A DNA stretch of 34,106 nt from Pseudomonadota bacterium (GTDB lineage: Bacteria > Pseudomonadota > Gammaproteobacteria > Arenicellales > UBA868). Under the pieces are notes generated by a model. The model saw only the letters and a list, made by a program, of their open reading frames with translations. It ran no database searches and was not told the DNA's origin. The translations under genes were made by a program, and so were the position numbers. The stretch is taken from NCBI GenBank assembly GCA_002718155.1, contig PBDS01000013.1, forward strand, positions 1 to 34,106, given 5' to 3'. This document shows, piece after piece, positions 14,876-23,356 of this stretch (the stretch's first letter is position 1; each line of letters starts with the position of its first letter).

Positions 14876-15439
14876 TCAGATTTTCAGCCACAAGTCTTCG
14901 AACCAGTCGCTGGTCTCGTGGGACCAGAGGTGTTTGGGAATCCGAGAGTCGGTATTACACGTGACACACACCAAGCTGATTACGCCGTTTTGTGTGTGGC
15001 TCTGATCATCGGCATCAGTCCGAGCGCTGTGTGTGAGCAACACGTCGTGGTCAACATGCGGTTCCAATAAGTCGTATGTGTGGGGATTCAACCCGATGAT
15101 GTCGTCGCTCGCCACAAATACTTCGAGTGTTTCTTCACAAGAAGCACAGTGAAGCAAGACCTCGACTTGAGTAGCCCAGTTCGAACCCTCATAGGAGTCA
15201 GAGAGCAAGATCACTTCGTGGTCAAGGTGGATGGTCAGGCGGTCTCCGGTCCCCATCACCGGACCATCCTGTTGGAGATGATTTAGATATCTGCAATAGC
15301 CGACATGCAAACGCTCAGCATTTGCTCGCAAATCCGCGAAATCGGAATCCATGGGCCCTCCCGAAGTTTTCGTAACTTCGAGTTCGCTGATCCTTCGTCG
15401 GACTAACGAAATTTGGGCCTGTTTTTCATCATCGTTCAC
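14876..15439 (-). CDS. Uncharacterised protein with two CxxC motifs
   Basis: I do not recognise this protein. It has CASC and CVTC about 75 residues apart, suggesting one bound zinc or a redox pair, and otherwise acidic, His-rich sequence (LEPHVDHDVLLTHS). The frame is open to 15547, but a DosR-like box lies at 15476-15489. I therefore prefer GTG at 15439 (187 residues, near-leaderless). An ATG at 15352 has a better ribosome site (GGGAGGGCCC) and follows a small hairpin (15362-15380). It is transcribed toward the acyl-CoA dehydrogenase remnant. Confidence 0.55.
   Translation of the reverse strand: MNDDEKQAQISLVRRRISELEVTKTSGGPMDSDFADLRANAERLHVGYCRYLNHLQQDGPVMGTGDRLTIHLDHEVILLSDSYEGSNWATQVEVLLHCASCEETLEVFVASDDIIGLNPHTYDLLEPHVDHDVLLTHSARTDADDQSHTQNGVISLVCVTCNTDSRIPKHLWSHETSDWFEDLWLKI
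15362..15380 (-). repeat. Small hairpin CGAAGTT-N5-AACTTCG
   Basis: A 7-bp perfect stem (15362-15368/15374-15380) with a 5-nt loop sits directly upstream of the GGGAGGG ribosome site of the alternative start at 15352. It may be translational control or chance. Confidence 0.3.
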
Positions 15440-15475
15440 AGGAGAAACCCTAGATTGAATTGACGTGAGACCTAC

Positions 15476-15489
15476 AGGACCAAAGTCCC
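15476..15489 (-). promoter_or_regulatory. DosR-like box upstream of CxxC protein
   Basis: The minus strand reads GGGACTTTGGTCCT. It is almost identical to the box before the cupredoxin gene (GGGACTTAGGTCCT) and close to the mycobacterial consensus GGGACTWWAGTCCC. It lies 37-50 bp before the GTG at 15439. Confidence 0.6.
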
Positions 15490-15601
15490 TATCCGTACAG
15501 CCCGTCTCGCGGTGCGACGTGCGATCGTTGGTCCGGGCCCTAGGCACTGATCCCCGGACTCCGATTATTGGGAACCCGCAGATGATCTTCGGTGGACGTT
15601 G

Positions 15602-16252
15602 ATGAAAGACCGACCGTTACGCATCGAGGAGCAGGACGACGGCGTCGTGCTCTTGACCCTCGACCGGCCCGACCGTCGAAATGCCCTCAGCGCCGAACTC
15701 AGGGGCCTACTCGCCGAAACTTTGGACGCGCTGGCGGTGGGCGACCAGTGCCAAGCTGTCGTGCTCGCGGGGGCCGGATCCACGTTCTGTGCCGGCTTCG
15801 ACTTGGACGAGATCCGTCAGGCGGATTCGCTTGACGACCTGTTCGCCGAGGCCCGCGCCTACCACCACGCCATACACACCTTCCCGAAGCCGTTGATCGC
15901 GGCTGTCGACGGTCCGGCAGTAGCCGGCGGCATGGACCTCGTACTCATGTGCGACCTGCGGGTGGCCGGAGCGGGGGCCTCGTTCGGCCAACCGCAGGTG
16001 CAGGCTGGTATCCCCGCGGCGTACGACCTCGTGCGGACTGTTGTGCCCGAGCCGGTGGCCCGCGAGCTCTGTCTCACCGGTCGGGTGGTCGATGCCGCCG
16101 AGGGCTTCCGGATCGGCCTGGTCACTCGGTTGATAGAGGGGGATGGCGTTGTGGCCGAAGCGCTGGCTATCGCCGCGACGATTGCCAGCTCACCGACGGC
16201 CGGTTCCGCCAAGCGGCAGTTCGTAGCGGGCCAGCCCGATCTGTTCGGCTGA
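15602..16252 (+). CDS. Enoyl-CoA hydratase/isomerase (crotonase) family protein
   Basis: The 216-residue protein has the crotonase core: DRPDRRNALS near the N-terminus, AGFDL (64-68) and GPAVAGG (104-110), which form the CoA-thioester oxyanion hole. It is shorter than the usual ~255 residues and lacks much of the C-terminal helical part. In the FGQP block the residue that is normally the first catalytic Glu is Gln (Q132), so hydratase activity is doubtful; isomerase or hydrolase chemistry is possible. The ATG at 15602 follows GGTGGACGTTG. The gene is markedly GC-richer than its neighbours, suggesting separate acquisition. Confidence 0.8.
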   Translation: MKDRPLRIEEQDDGVVLLTLDRPDRRNALSAELRGLLAETLDALAVGDQCQAVVLAGAGSTFCAGFDLDEIRQADSLDDLFAEARAYHHAIHTFPKPLIAAVDGPAVAGGMDLVLMCDLRVAGAGASFGQPQVQAGIPAAYDLVRTVVPEPVARELCLTGRVVDAAEGFRIGLVTRLIEGDGVVAEALAIAATIASSPTAGSAKRQFVAGQPDLFG

Positions 16253-16290
16253 GGGGTGACGCGATGGTGACCCCTTCCCTTGAGTGGGCT

Positions 16291-16710
16291 TCAACTAGGT
16301 GCCTGAGGCAAGGTTTTTAGGTAGACGGTCACGTCTTTGAGGGCGTCATCACTTAGTGCGGGATTACCGCCTCTCGATGGCATTTGGATTCCTGTTGTGT
16401 TCTCAGGGTCCGACGGGCCTCGGCCTTTGATCAAGAAGCCGACCAAATCTGCAGTGCTGTTAGTGGTGATGAAGTCAGTACCCGCCAAGGGTTTGCCGAG
16501 TCCCGGTCGTCCACCCGCGTCGGGTGCATGACAGGATGCACAGTTCTTGAGGTAGACCCTCTCACCCTCGATCGGATCTCCCCGGGGACTTTCCTCGGAA
16601 GATGATTCAGCAGTGTCGGCTAGGTTCTGAGTTTCATTGGAGGCCTGGCTTCCGCAGCCGAAGAGCAATGCTGCAAACGACAGGGAAACCAATAATTTCT
16701 TGGTGCTCAT
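16291..16710 (-). CDS. Lipid-anchored c-type cytochrome of the nos cluster
   Basis: The 139-residue protein has a lipoprotein signal (ALLFGC, Cys19), an acidic Ser/Glu linker, the haem motif CASCH (C57, C60, H61) and a likely axial Met in IQMPSRGG (M110). It is a class I monohaem cytochrome c on the outer face of the membrane. It starts in an ATGA overlap with the nosL stop, so it is the last gene of the nos operon. It is a candidate electron carrier to NosZ, comparable in place to the NosC-type cytochromes of clade II clusters. Confidence 0.85.
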   Translation of the reverse strand: MSTKKLLVSLSFAALLFGCGSQASNETQNLADTAESSSEESPRGDPIEGERVYLKNCASCHAPDAGGRPGLGKPLAGTDFITTNSTADLVGFLIKGRGPSDPENTTGIQMPSRGGNPALSDDALKDVTVYLKTLPQAPS

Positions 16711-17219
16711 TTTCGTGTCTCCGTGTTCTTAGGGTGGTGGGCTGTTGATGTGTGCGCTGCCAATTGATCGATCAGATCTGTCCAGTTCATGACCGTTGCC
16801 TCGTGAGTGGTTGCGGCTTTTCTTGCTGCCGTAAGCGATGAGTGCGCAGCGAAGCCTGAGGCCATCGGAGAGACCAGATTCTGGGAGTGAACGAACCATG
16901 CTTTGGTCGCTGGAATTGGCTCTCTGGTCGAGTAGTCGAAAACCCAGATTGAAGTGGTTTGGACCTCTGGTTCTGTGATGCTGTGAGTGGCCATCTCCCC
17001 GATGTCGTCAAAGACTCGCTCTGTTCCGTCTGCGAGCCTGTAGGCCGCGGCGAAGCGAATGTCGTCGATAGTCATGTGGCATTCGGTGCATAAAGATCGC
17101 CCTTCAATGATTTGAGGCGGCCCGGCTGCTGGTTGATTGGCGCAAGCTCCGGGGATCACAGCAACTGCGAGGAGAACTAAGGAAAGGGACGCATGGTGCC
17201 TTGGGGGGTGTGTCTTCAC
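16707..17219 (-). CDS. nosL: NosL, copper chaperone lipoprotein
   Basis: From GTG 17219 (170 residues) the protein has a lipoprotein signal with PGAC (Cys26). It then has the NosL copper motif CTECHM (C44, C47, M49), FDDIGEM and WFVHSQNLVSPMASG, all hallmarks of NosL, the chaperone that supplies Cu(I) for NosZ CuZ assembly. The frame is open to 17276. The GTG at 17219 overlaps the nosY stop (GTGA) and has AAGAAGGGA upstream, so it is preferred. Confidence 0.9.
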   Translation of the reverse strand: MKTHPPRHHASLSLVLLAVAVIPGACANQPAAGPPQIIEGRSLCTECHMTIDDIRFAAAYRLADGTERVFDDIGEMATHSITEPEVQTTSIWVFDYSTREPIPATKAWFVHSQNLVSPMASGFAAHSSLTAARKAATTHEATVMNWTDLIDQLAAHTSTAHHPKNTETRK

Positions 17220-18097
17220 GCTTGGTCCCTTCTTTGGAACACCTGTACCGATAAAGCCAAGGGGACAGCCGTCCACAAGCCGAGAACGAGAATCGCAAGC
17301 GCGGCGACTCCTCTACCGAAAGTGTCCACGGCGTATGTGCCGGCTGGCCCCAAGGCATCCAACGAGCCTTCGAGAGAGATCACCGTGGCTAGACGGAATG
17401 CTTCGACCGGGTTCAATAGCGCGGCTGCGAACAAGGTTTCGGTCGGCAGCTGGGTTGCGACTGTGGCACCCATGAGCCCGAGATCGCCTAGGAACACCAT
17501 GCAGAACCAAACCGAAATGGCGACGCCTAGTGCAGCCGAACCTCTCTGAACCAAAGTGCTAACTAATACGCCGATAGCAACCGTGGCTGCTACGAGAAGG
17601 CAGGACAGGGCCGTCAGGCGAAGCAACAAACCTGGATCAATAGGGTTACCGCGAAGAGCGCTGAAAACTCCGGCGACTCCGAATCCGAGCAATACGGATG
17701 CCGACATTGCTGCTACATGGCCTGCGAAGGTCCCAAGGAGCACTTGAGTCCGCGAGACGGGATGGGTAAGCAAGAATACGAGTGTCTTAGATTCGCGCTC
17801 AGAGGAAAGTTGACGCGCTCCGAGGGTCAACGACATGAGGGTAATTACCAATTGGACTAGCGCGATGAGAGAGGCCAGGGCTCGGCCGAAGCCCCCCGAG
17901 CTTGTTAAAGTTCGGTGCTGCGTCGCAGTCACGGTTATAGCTGCAGCGAGAAGTGCGAAACCTCCCGCGTAGGTCCAAAACCACCAGTCTCGTCTGGCTT
18001 CTTGAATCACCTTGCTTGCAATGACCACCGGGGGGTAGTTGCGCGGTGGCGTGCGGTTACTTCCCGTGAACGAAACGATTCTGATAGTCACCGCCAC
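17216..18097 (-). CDS. nosY: NosY, ABC-2 type permease
   Basis: The 293-residue protein has about six hydrophobic segments, with the motif LSSERESKTLVFLLTHPVSR between the second and third. That motif is typical of NosY/ABC-2 permeases. With NosF it forms the ABC transporter that works with NosD in NosZ copper-site maturation (established for NosDFY). The start is GTG 18097 or, by analogy with the GTGA couplings in this operon, GTG 18091 overlapping the nosF stop. nosL follows with overlap. Confidence 0.9.
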   Translation of the reverse strand: MAVTIRIVSFTGSNRTPPRNYPPVVIASKVIQEARRDWWFWTYAGGFALLAAAITVTATQHRTLTSSGGFGRALASLIALVQLVITLMSLTLGARQLSSERESKTLVFLLTHPVSRTQVLLGTFAGHVAAMSASVLLGFGVAGVFSALRGNPIDPGLLLRLTALSCLLVAATVAIGVLVSTLVQRGSAALGVAISVWFCMVFLGDLGLMGATVATQLPTETLFAAALLNPVEAFRLATVISLEGSLDALGPAGTYAVDTFGRGVAALAILVLGLWTAVPLALSVQVFQRRDQA

Positions 18098-18942
18098 ACC
18101 TCGAAATCCAAAACGTCGAAGCGCGCATTGTGAAGAAATGTGAGAGCGTCTGCTTTTTCTTTAGCGGAAACTTGGAGTAGAACTCCGCGTCCGTATTGCT
18201 GGGATTGGTAGCCAGCTGCTTCAAGGCGTGTCTGGGCAGGAGCAGCCTGGTGAGGTGGCAGGGTTACGTTCAGCCATGACTGGATTCCCCAGGTCGATGT
18301 AAATGCCTTTGAGGTGCACTCCCCAACTTTGCGCCCTGCGTCTAGTGCTATGACGTGATCGGTGAGCATCTCTACTTCTTGAACACGGTGAGAGGTGAGA
18401 ACGAAGGCCCTTCCAGGTCGCTTCAATGACTGCAGTAAGGCTGCAGTTTGGCGTTGAGTGTCAAGATCTAACGATGATGTTGGTTCGTCAAGGAGGAGGA
18501 TTAAGGGGTCAGCGAGGAGGGAAATTCCGATAGCGAGACGCTGGCGCATTCCACCCGAGAGGTCAGCAACTCTTTTTCTCCCCGGTTCCGCGAGATTCAG
18601 TAGATCTGCTGTCTCAGATACCAGGTCAAGTGACAAATTTCTCAGTCGGCATGAGAGAGCGAGTGTCTCATTGATGGTGAGGGCTCCGTAGAGTGCAGGT
18701 TCTTGGGGTACATAGCCGATGAGAGATCGCGCAGCGGTCGAGTCCCGCTTGGTATCGAAACCGGCGACTGTTATGTGACCCTGGTGAGAGATCAACCCCA
18801 AGATGCAACGGATTACGGTGGTTTTCCCGGCCCCGTTAGGGCCCCATAGTGCTACTGATTCGCCGGTAGCGACGTTGAAACTGAGGTCGTCGACGACGAT
18901 GCGGCCTTTGTAGGCCTTGGTCAGATGCTTAACCTCAATCAC
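18088..18942 (-). CDS. nosF: NosF, ABC transporter ATPase
   Basis: From GTG 18942 (284 residues) the protein has Walker A WGPNGAGKT (33-41), a Q-loop in YVPQEPALYG, the signature LSGGMRQRLAI, Walker B LILLLDEPTSSLD and the switch His in LTSHR. It is the NosF-type ATPase partner of NosY and NosD. The frame is open to 19038, but GGAGAG lies six bases before GTG 18942 and that start just overlaps the nosD stop, so it is preferred. It would hydrolyse ATP at the inner face of the membrane. Confidence 0.92.
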   Translation of the reverse strand: MIEVKHLTKAYKGRIVVDDLSFNVATGESVALWGPNGAGKTTVIRCILGLISHQGHITVAGFDTKRDSTAARSLIGYVPQEPALYGALTINETLALSCRLRNLSLDLVSETADLLNLAEPGRKRVADLSGGMRQRLAIGISLLADPLILLLDEPTSSLDLDTQRQTAALLQSLKRPGRAFVLTSHRVQEVEMLTDHVIALDAGRKVGECTSKAFTSTWGIQSWLNVTLPPHQAAPAQTRLEAAGYQSQQYGRGVLLQVSAKEKADALTFLHNARFDVLDFEVWR

Positions 18943-21070
18943 TTGTCTCTCCGTGTGAGGGTGTGTGATCACCAACGAATCGGTCAGGTCGCGCAATCGA
19001 CAATCCTGCGATGAGTAGAAGGACCGATGTGAGAGCAAGTGCGGGGCGGTTTGTGTTGTGCTGCCCGAACGACAAGGTGGGAAGATTCGGCGGCGCAGCC
19101 AGAGGCGCGACGTCGGTGAGAATGGGATTGGGTCTCAGGTGGGGGAAGGTTCGGCCCGCGACATCTATGGCGGTGGCGGCAAGAGTTCCGGAAAAGAACC
19201 GGAGGTTGGGGTACCTCGTTTGAAGGTTTCCGAAGAGATTGTCAACTTCGTAGGGCGTATCGCCTATGCCGTCTTGGTTGGAGTCGTAGCCCGAATAGTC
19301 GCTCCAGTAGTTGCCGATGCCGTCTTTAGACCAATAGTTGGCTTCAAGGCCTCCGGTGCTGTCAGAAGTGACATGCTCACCGTTGTCGATAAATGCGTTT
19401 CCGGTGAATGTGTTTCGGGCCACGGTGGAACCCAGCATCGCCCCAATGTTGTTAAACGCGAATACGTTCTCCTCGATGTTGTGAGATACACCGACTTTGC
19501 TTGGTGAGTTATCGACATAGAGTCCTGATCGGTTTTCAACGAAGTGATTCTTGTTTGCCTTCAACCCATCTACATCTTTGATTCCCAGTCCATAGCCGCT
19601 CGGTCCTCTGTTGGACCTGAAGATGTTTCCTGAGACGACAAGGTCTGTGCTGTACATGAGAAACGCGCCAACCGAATTGTGTTCCAAGAGGTTTTCTTCG
19701 ACTGTGGCGCCATCTGAGTACATGAAGTGCAGGCCATAGCGGCCGTCTTCGACGTGGTTGCGACGAACGGTGATTTTGTCTGTGAACCAGAAAACGGCAT
19801 CTCGGCCGCCGATTAGATGGTTTCCTTCCACGACTGCTGTTGAACTTTGCCAAAGTCTGATGCCATCGCCCCGTCGAGCGATAAAGAGATCCATGCTTTG
19901 AATGTCATTGTTGGCGATGTGCGCGCCGTTCGAACGCCGAAGGAACATCCCGAACAGCACTTCCTTAAATCGGTTACCCCGGATGTCGATTCTGGGACTC
20001 GTGGTAGAGCTGATACCGGCGTCTTCCCGATCTAAGCGAGATCCGCTATTTCGAATAACGAGCCCCTCAATTCTTACGTCAGGGGCCCGTACCTCGATGA
20101 CTGAACCAAGCCCCTGACCATCTACTACTGGCCAGTCGGTGCCAACGAGTGTGAGGGGTTTGGTAATCAAGACCCCGCCCCGGTACATGCCCGGGGCGAG
20201 CTCAACTACTCCGCCAGGTTCTGTCGCGTCGATAAGGACTTGAAGATCAACCCACTGGGTCTCACGGTCGATGGAAAGGGCGTCAGCTGAGGTACTGGTT
20301 CCAATACCAACCGCGAGGGTAGCCCCGGCGGCAAGAAGTGATCTTTGAACTACTCGTCTTCGGAACGGGTCTTTCCGGCTACCTACCGAGCTATCGGATG
20401 CTCCGTCTGTAAAGTTGTCTCCTGGCGGCGTCGACAGGGGCTTGTACGCCCGGCGGTGCGAGATCATCCCAGCGGCGGCAAGCGCCGACGCTGTTAGAGC
20501 CATCAAAAGCCCCCACCCTGGCCATGCCAGAGTGTCGAACTGAGCGATGCTTCCCGAACCGAAAAGCGGTGGAGTGAACTCGCCGACTGCATGAGAGAAC
20601 GGCGCTCTTGGGTCGAGGCTGTGGCCATAATTCCATAACCAGTACTGAAGGTCAGCCAGAAAGAACAAGGGAAACAGAACTGTGGGTCCTGCGAGAGTCA
20701 AAGCCCAGCGACTGTGCACATAATGGCCGGCTAGCAGCAGAGCCGCGAGTGTGAGGATCCCTGCAACAGAGACGGTTCTCTCCAGAACTGCACCGTCGGC
20801 AAAAGAAGGTAGGCCGATGTAGTGATTGAGTCCCTCAAGTTCTTGCACGTCTCCCTCAAGGCGGTTCACCCACAACGTGACTCTCAACCCGTCTGGATAT
20901 TGCGGAGCTTTGAGCTTCAACTCCCAGTAGGGCAAGAAGATTGACGAGCCGAGCAAGATGGAGGACAACGTCAACAAGCGCTTAGGTCGCTGATAGGTGT
21001 CACGATGTTGGCTAGCTTCGACAGCTGACACACGAGGCCCCAAGATTCGCTCAATGAGTGCGGGGGGCAT
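18935..21070 (-). CDS. nosD: NosD fused to an N-terminal membrane domain
   Basis: From ATG 21070, with an ideal GGAAGGAGGCGA site, the protein has 711 residues; ordinary NosD is ~400-450. Residues ~30-235 form a membrane domain of about four segments containing APQYPDGL and LNHYIGL. I recall these motifs from the small nos-cluster membrane proteins of clade II types. A second hydrophobic stretch after RRRVVQRS (~260) probably leads the beta-helix out of the cell. The NosD part (~280-640) has repeated carbohydrate-binding/sugar-hydrolase (CASH) turns such as GLHFMYSDG and the NYWSDYSGYDSNQDGIGD block. A C-terminal membrane anchor follows. It acts with NosFY in CuZ assembly. Confidence 0.9.
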   Translation of the reverse strand: MPPALIERILGPRVSAVEASQHRDTYQRPKRLLTLSSILLGSSIFLPYWELKLKAPQYPDGLRVTLWVNRLEGDVQELEGLNHYIGLPSFADGAVLERTVSVAGILTLAALLLAGHYVHSRWALTLAGPTVLFPLFFLADLQYWLWNYGHSLDPRAPFSHAVGEFTPPLFGSGSIAQFDTLAWPGWGLLMALTASALAAAGMISHRRAYKPLSTPPGDNFTDGASDSSVGSRKDPFRRRVVQRSLLAAGATLAVGIGTSTSADALSIDRETQWVDLQVLIDATEPGGVVELAPGMYRGGVLITKPLTLVGTDWPVVDGQGLGSVIEVRAPDVRIEGLVIRNSGSRLDREDAGISSTTSPRIDIRGNRFKEVLFGMFLRRSNGAHIANNDIQSMDLFIARRGDGIRLWQSSTAVVEGNHLIGGRDAVFWFTDKITVRRNHVEDGRYGLHFMYSDGATVEENLLEHNSVGAFLMYSTDLVVSGNIFRSNRGPSGYGLGIKDVDGLKANKNHFVENRSGLYVDNSPSKVGVSHNIEENVFAFNNIGAMLGSTVARNTFTGNAFIDNGEHVTSDSTGGLEANYWSKDGIGNYWSDYSGYDSNQDGIGDTPYEVDNLFGNLQTRYPNLRFFSGTLAATAIDVAGRTFPHLRPNPILTDVAPLAAPPNLPTLSFGQHNTNRPALALTSVLLLIAGLSIARPDRFVGDHTPSHGETSD

Positions 21071-21108
21071 TCGCCTCCTTCCGGGAATGCATTGATGGAC
21101 CGAACAAA

Positions 21109-23097
21109 TCAATTCGGTTCAACTAGGAAATATCCAGCCATTTCAAGGTGGAGTGCCGAGCAGAATTCAGTGCAGTAATAAGTGAACACACCGTCGTTCT
21201 TGGCTTCGAACTCAATGGTGGCTGTTTCTCCTGGCTCAAGACTGAGGTTGATGTTGTATCCCGGTATCGCGAAACCATGGGTTGCATCCTCCGAGGTCTC
21301 GACGTTGGTCAGGTTCCAGGTGACGTGATCGCCCTGCGTTACTGTCACCCGCTCTGGAGTGAAATGACTTCGCATCAAGGTCATATCGATGGTCACCTGG
21401 TTGCCGTTCCTGGTTACTCCTTCGGAGCCGATCTTGGGAGCGCCGGGTTTCGGGGCCATCGACCCTGGATCCCACCCCACTTCGGGGTAAACCGTCATAG
21501 GTTGCAACTTGTCGGCCTTGATGATTTGCGCGTAGTGGGGTTCACCATTAGCGACGGGCATGTCATACAGCAGCTGCATGTCAGGGCCCGGTTTGCTGAT
21601 ATCGACCAGCTGGAAGTTCTGGGGATACAGGGGTCCGGGATGGAAGAAGCGATCAAGGGACCATTTATTGAGCGAAACTAGGTACTTGCCATCAGGGGAC
21701 ACGGTGTCACCCTCTGCAGTCACCACATGTCCAACGTTGTAGTGAATGTCAACAGTGCCTTCGAGCTTCCAGCCATCTTCCCTGTATGGCGAACCCAAGC
21801 TCCAGCGGGCAACATCTGAATCAAGGAAAAGGCTCGTATAGGCGTACCCCTGGTCATCGAATTGGGTGTGGAGTGGTCCTAAGCCCACTTCGACTTGAGC
21901 TTCAACCACGTCATCAAAATCCAGCAGGGGAATTCCGTATTTGTCGGTGTCGAAACTTCCGGCTGCGATCGCTTCCTGGATTTTGGCAAACGAATAAATT
22001 GTCACATGGGGGTCAAGTTTTCCTGAGACAACGATGTAATCGCCCCTAGGGGCAATGTCGACTCCGTGAGGGCTCTTTGGTTCCGGAGTGAAATACAGCA
22101 AGTCATTAGCTATCGCTGTGTCAATCGTGATGAGGGGGAAGCCGTTGACCTCGACTGTTTCACCTGCAGCGGCGACCGCCACGGCCGCGTCTAGATCGAT
22201 GATGTGGAGATAGTCATTTTCGCCGGCGCTCGCACCAGACTCGAAGTATTCGCTGTTTTCAAGGTCATCAGGGTTCAAGCCTGTTGACATCTCGACATTG
22301 AACGAGTTGCAGAAAATCCAACCTTTCGAGACTGCCTTTCCCGAATCACACACGTCCTGCCAGTACGGCGGTAGTTCCATACCGAAAGAAGCCTCTGGAT
22401 CGATCCTGCCCGCAGCTCGATCGAATTTCCAAAAGGTAATCATTCCGCGATATTGGGTGGAGTAGTTGTCCAGCGGTGCGTAATCCCATGCCAGCGGTGA
22501 GGCATATTGGCCACCTTCGATGACCCATTCAGTGTCAGGCGTTACAAACGTCCCTCCGTGATCGTTGATTGATAGTGGGTTCTTCAGAATTTGCTTAGTT
22601 TCGAAGTCTCGAAGATCGATCAGGGCGACCCTGGCGTTTGCCTTATCGTTGATGAATAGAAACTCGCCGTCGTAGTCACCGTTTGTCTCCGATAGGGCTG
22701 GGTGATGAGTGTCTCCCCAGGTGAGCACCTCGCCATCAACGGCACCAGCGGCAAATAACTCTTTGTGGTGTTCATCGCCGTACCCCCAGCCTTGCCAGGG
22801 CTCGGGGGTGAATACGGCGATTGACTTGAGCATGCGCATTGAGGGAATACCGAAGACGAACACCTGGCCACCATGACCGCCTGAGGAAAACATGATGTAT
22901 TCATCGATGACACCGCTGGGTGTATAGGTCTTCAACGCTGCGGCGATGTCGGCATCGCTGAGACCGCGCTCTGCGGCTATCTGGGCTGCGTCAGACCCCA
23001 ACTCAGAACTTGTTCCATTACTCGTACAAGCTGAGGCAATTAATAAAAGCGCAGCGAATGCCGCGAATCGGCCTACCGACAGGGATGCGTTCCTCAT
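21109..23097 (-). CDS. nosZ: NosZ, nitrous-oxide reductase (lipoprotein type)
   Basis: The 662-residue protein reduces N2O to N2. All seven CuZ histidines are present: H131/H132 (DTHHP), H180 (NDHGG), H344 (SPHGV), H410 (PLHTQF), H457 (VGHVV) and H521 (EPHYAQ). The C-terminal cupredoxin domain has the CuA ligands H607 and C642-C646-H650-M653 (YCTEFCSALHLEM). The export signal is a Sec lipoprotein signal (LLIASAC, Cys24), not the twin-arginine signal of clade I, which fits clade II NosZ and an anchored enzyme outside a monoderm membrane. It heads the nosZDFYL-cytochrome operon. A DosR-like box lies 77-89 bp before the ATG. Confidence 0.97.
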   Translation of the reverse strand: MRNASLSVGRFAAFAALLLIASACTSNGTSSELGSDAAQIAAERGLSDADIAAALKTYTPSGVIDEYIMFSSGGHGGQVFVFGIPSMRMLKSIAVFTPEPWQGWGYGDEHHKELFAAGAVDGEVLTWGDTHHPALSETNGDYDGEFLFINDKANARVALIDLRDFETKQILKNPLSINDHGGTFVTPDTEWVIEGGQYASPLAWDYAPLDNYSTQYRGMITFWKFDRAAGRIDPEASFGMELPPYWQDVCDSGKAVSKGWIFCNSFNVEMSTGLNPDDLENSEYFESGASAGENDYLHIIDLDAAVAVAAAGETVEVNGFPLITIDTAIANDLLYFTPEPKSPHGVDIAPRGDYIVVSGKLDPHVTIYSFAKIQEAIAAGSFDTDKYGIPLLDFDDVVEAQVEVGLGPLHTQFDDQGYAYTSLFLDSDVARWSLGSPYREDGWKLEGTVDIHYNVGHVVTAEGDTVSPDGKYLVSLNKWSLDRFFHPGPLYPQNFQLVDISKPGPDMQLLYDMPVANGEPHYAQIIKADKLQPMTVYPEVGWDPGSMAPKPGAPKIGSEGVTRNGNQVTIDMTLMRSHFTPERVTVTQGDHVTWNLTNVETSEDATHGFAIPGYNINLSLEPGETATIEFEAKNDGVFTYYCTEFCSALHLEMAGYFLVEPN

Positions 23098-23173
23098 CGC
23101 TCAATTCCATTCCGTTGAACCATCTGTGAATGTCAACGGAACTGATTGTCGCTACGGATTGAGCGACCAACTA

Positions 23174-23186
23174 GGGACCAAGGCCC
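23174..23186 (+). promoter_or_regulatory. DosR-like box (13 nt) upstream of nosZ
   Basis: GGGACCAAGGCCC, flanked as AGGGACC-A-AGGCCCT, is one base shorter than the other boxes but has the same half-sites. It lies 77-89 bp upstream of the nosZ start in the 259-bp gap between nosZ and the regulator gene. Confidence 0.45.
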
Positions 23187-23356
23187 TCATCTCAGCGTTT
23201 TCTCTAGATTGTTTCCGGCTGCTGAAGCCAAAGCCCCGTTGTTAATGGCCAGGCTTTCGCAAGGGGTTATCAAGGAAATGCACGCTGTGTGATTGTCCTT
23301 TCATGCAATTCGGTGCTTCAACGAAGGACGTGCCGTCTGAGACGGGCGCGTGCGGT

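Noticed and set aside
21148-21681. 177-aa plus-strand frame
   Set aside because: It is antisense to the conserved CuA region of nosZ, where the real protein is certain.
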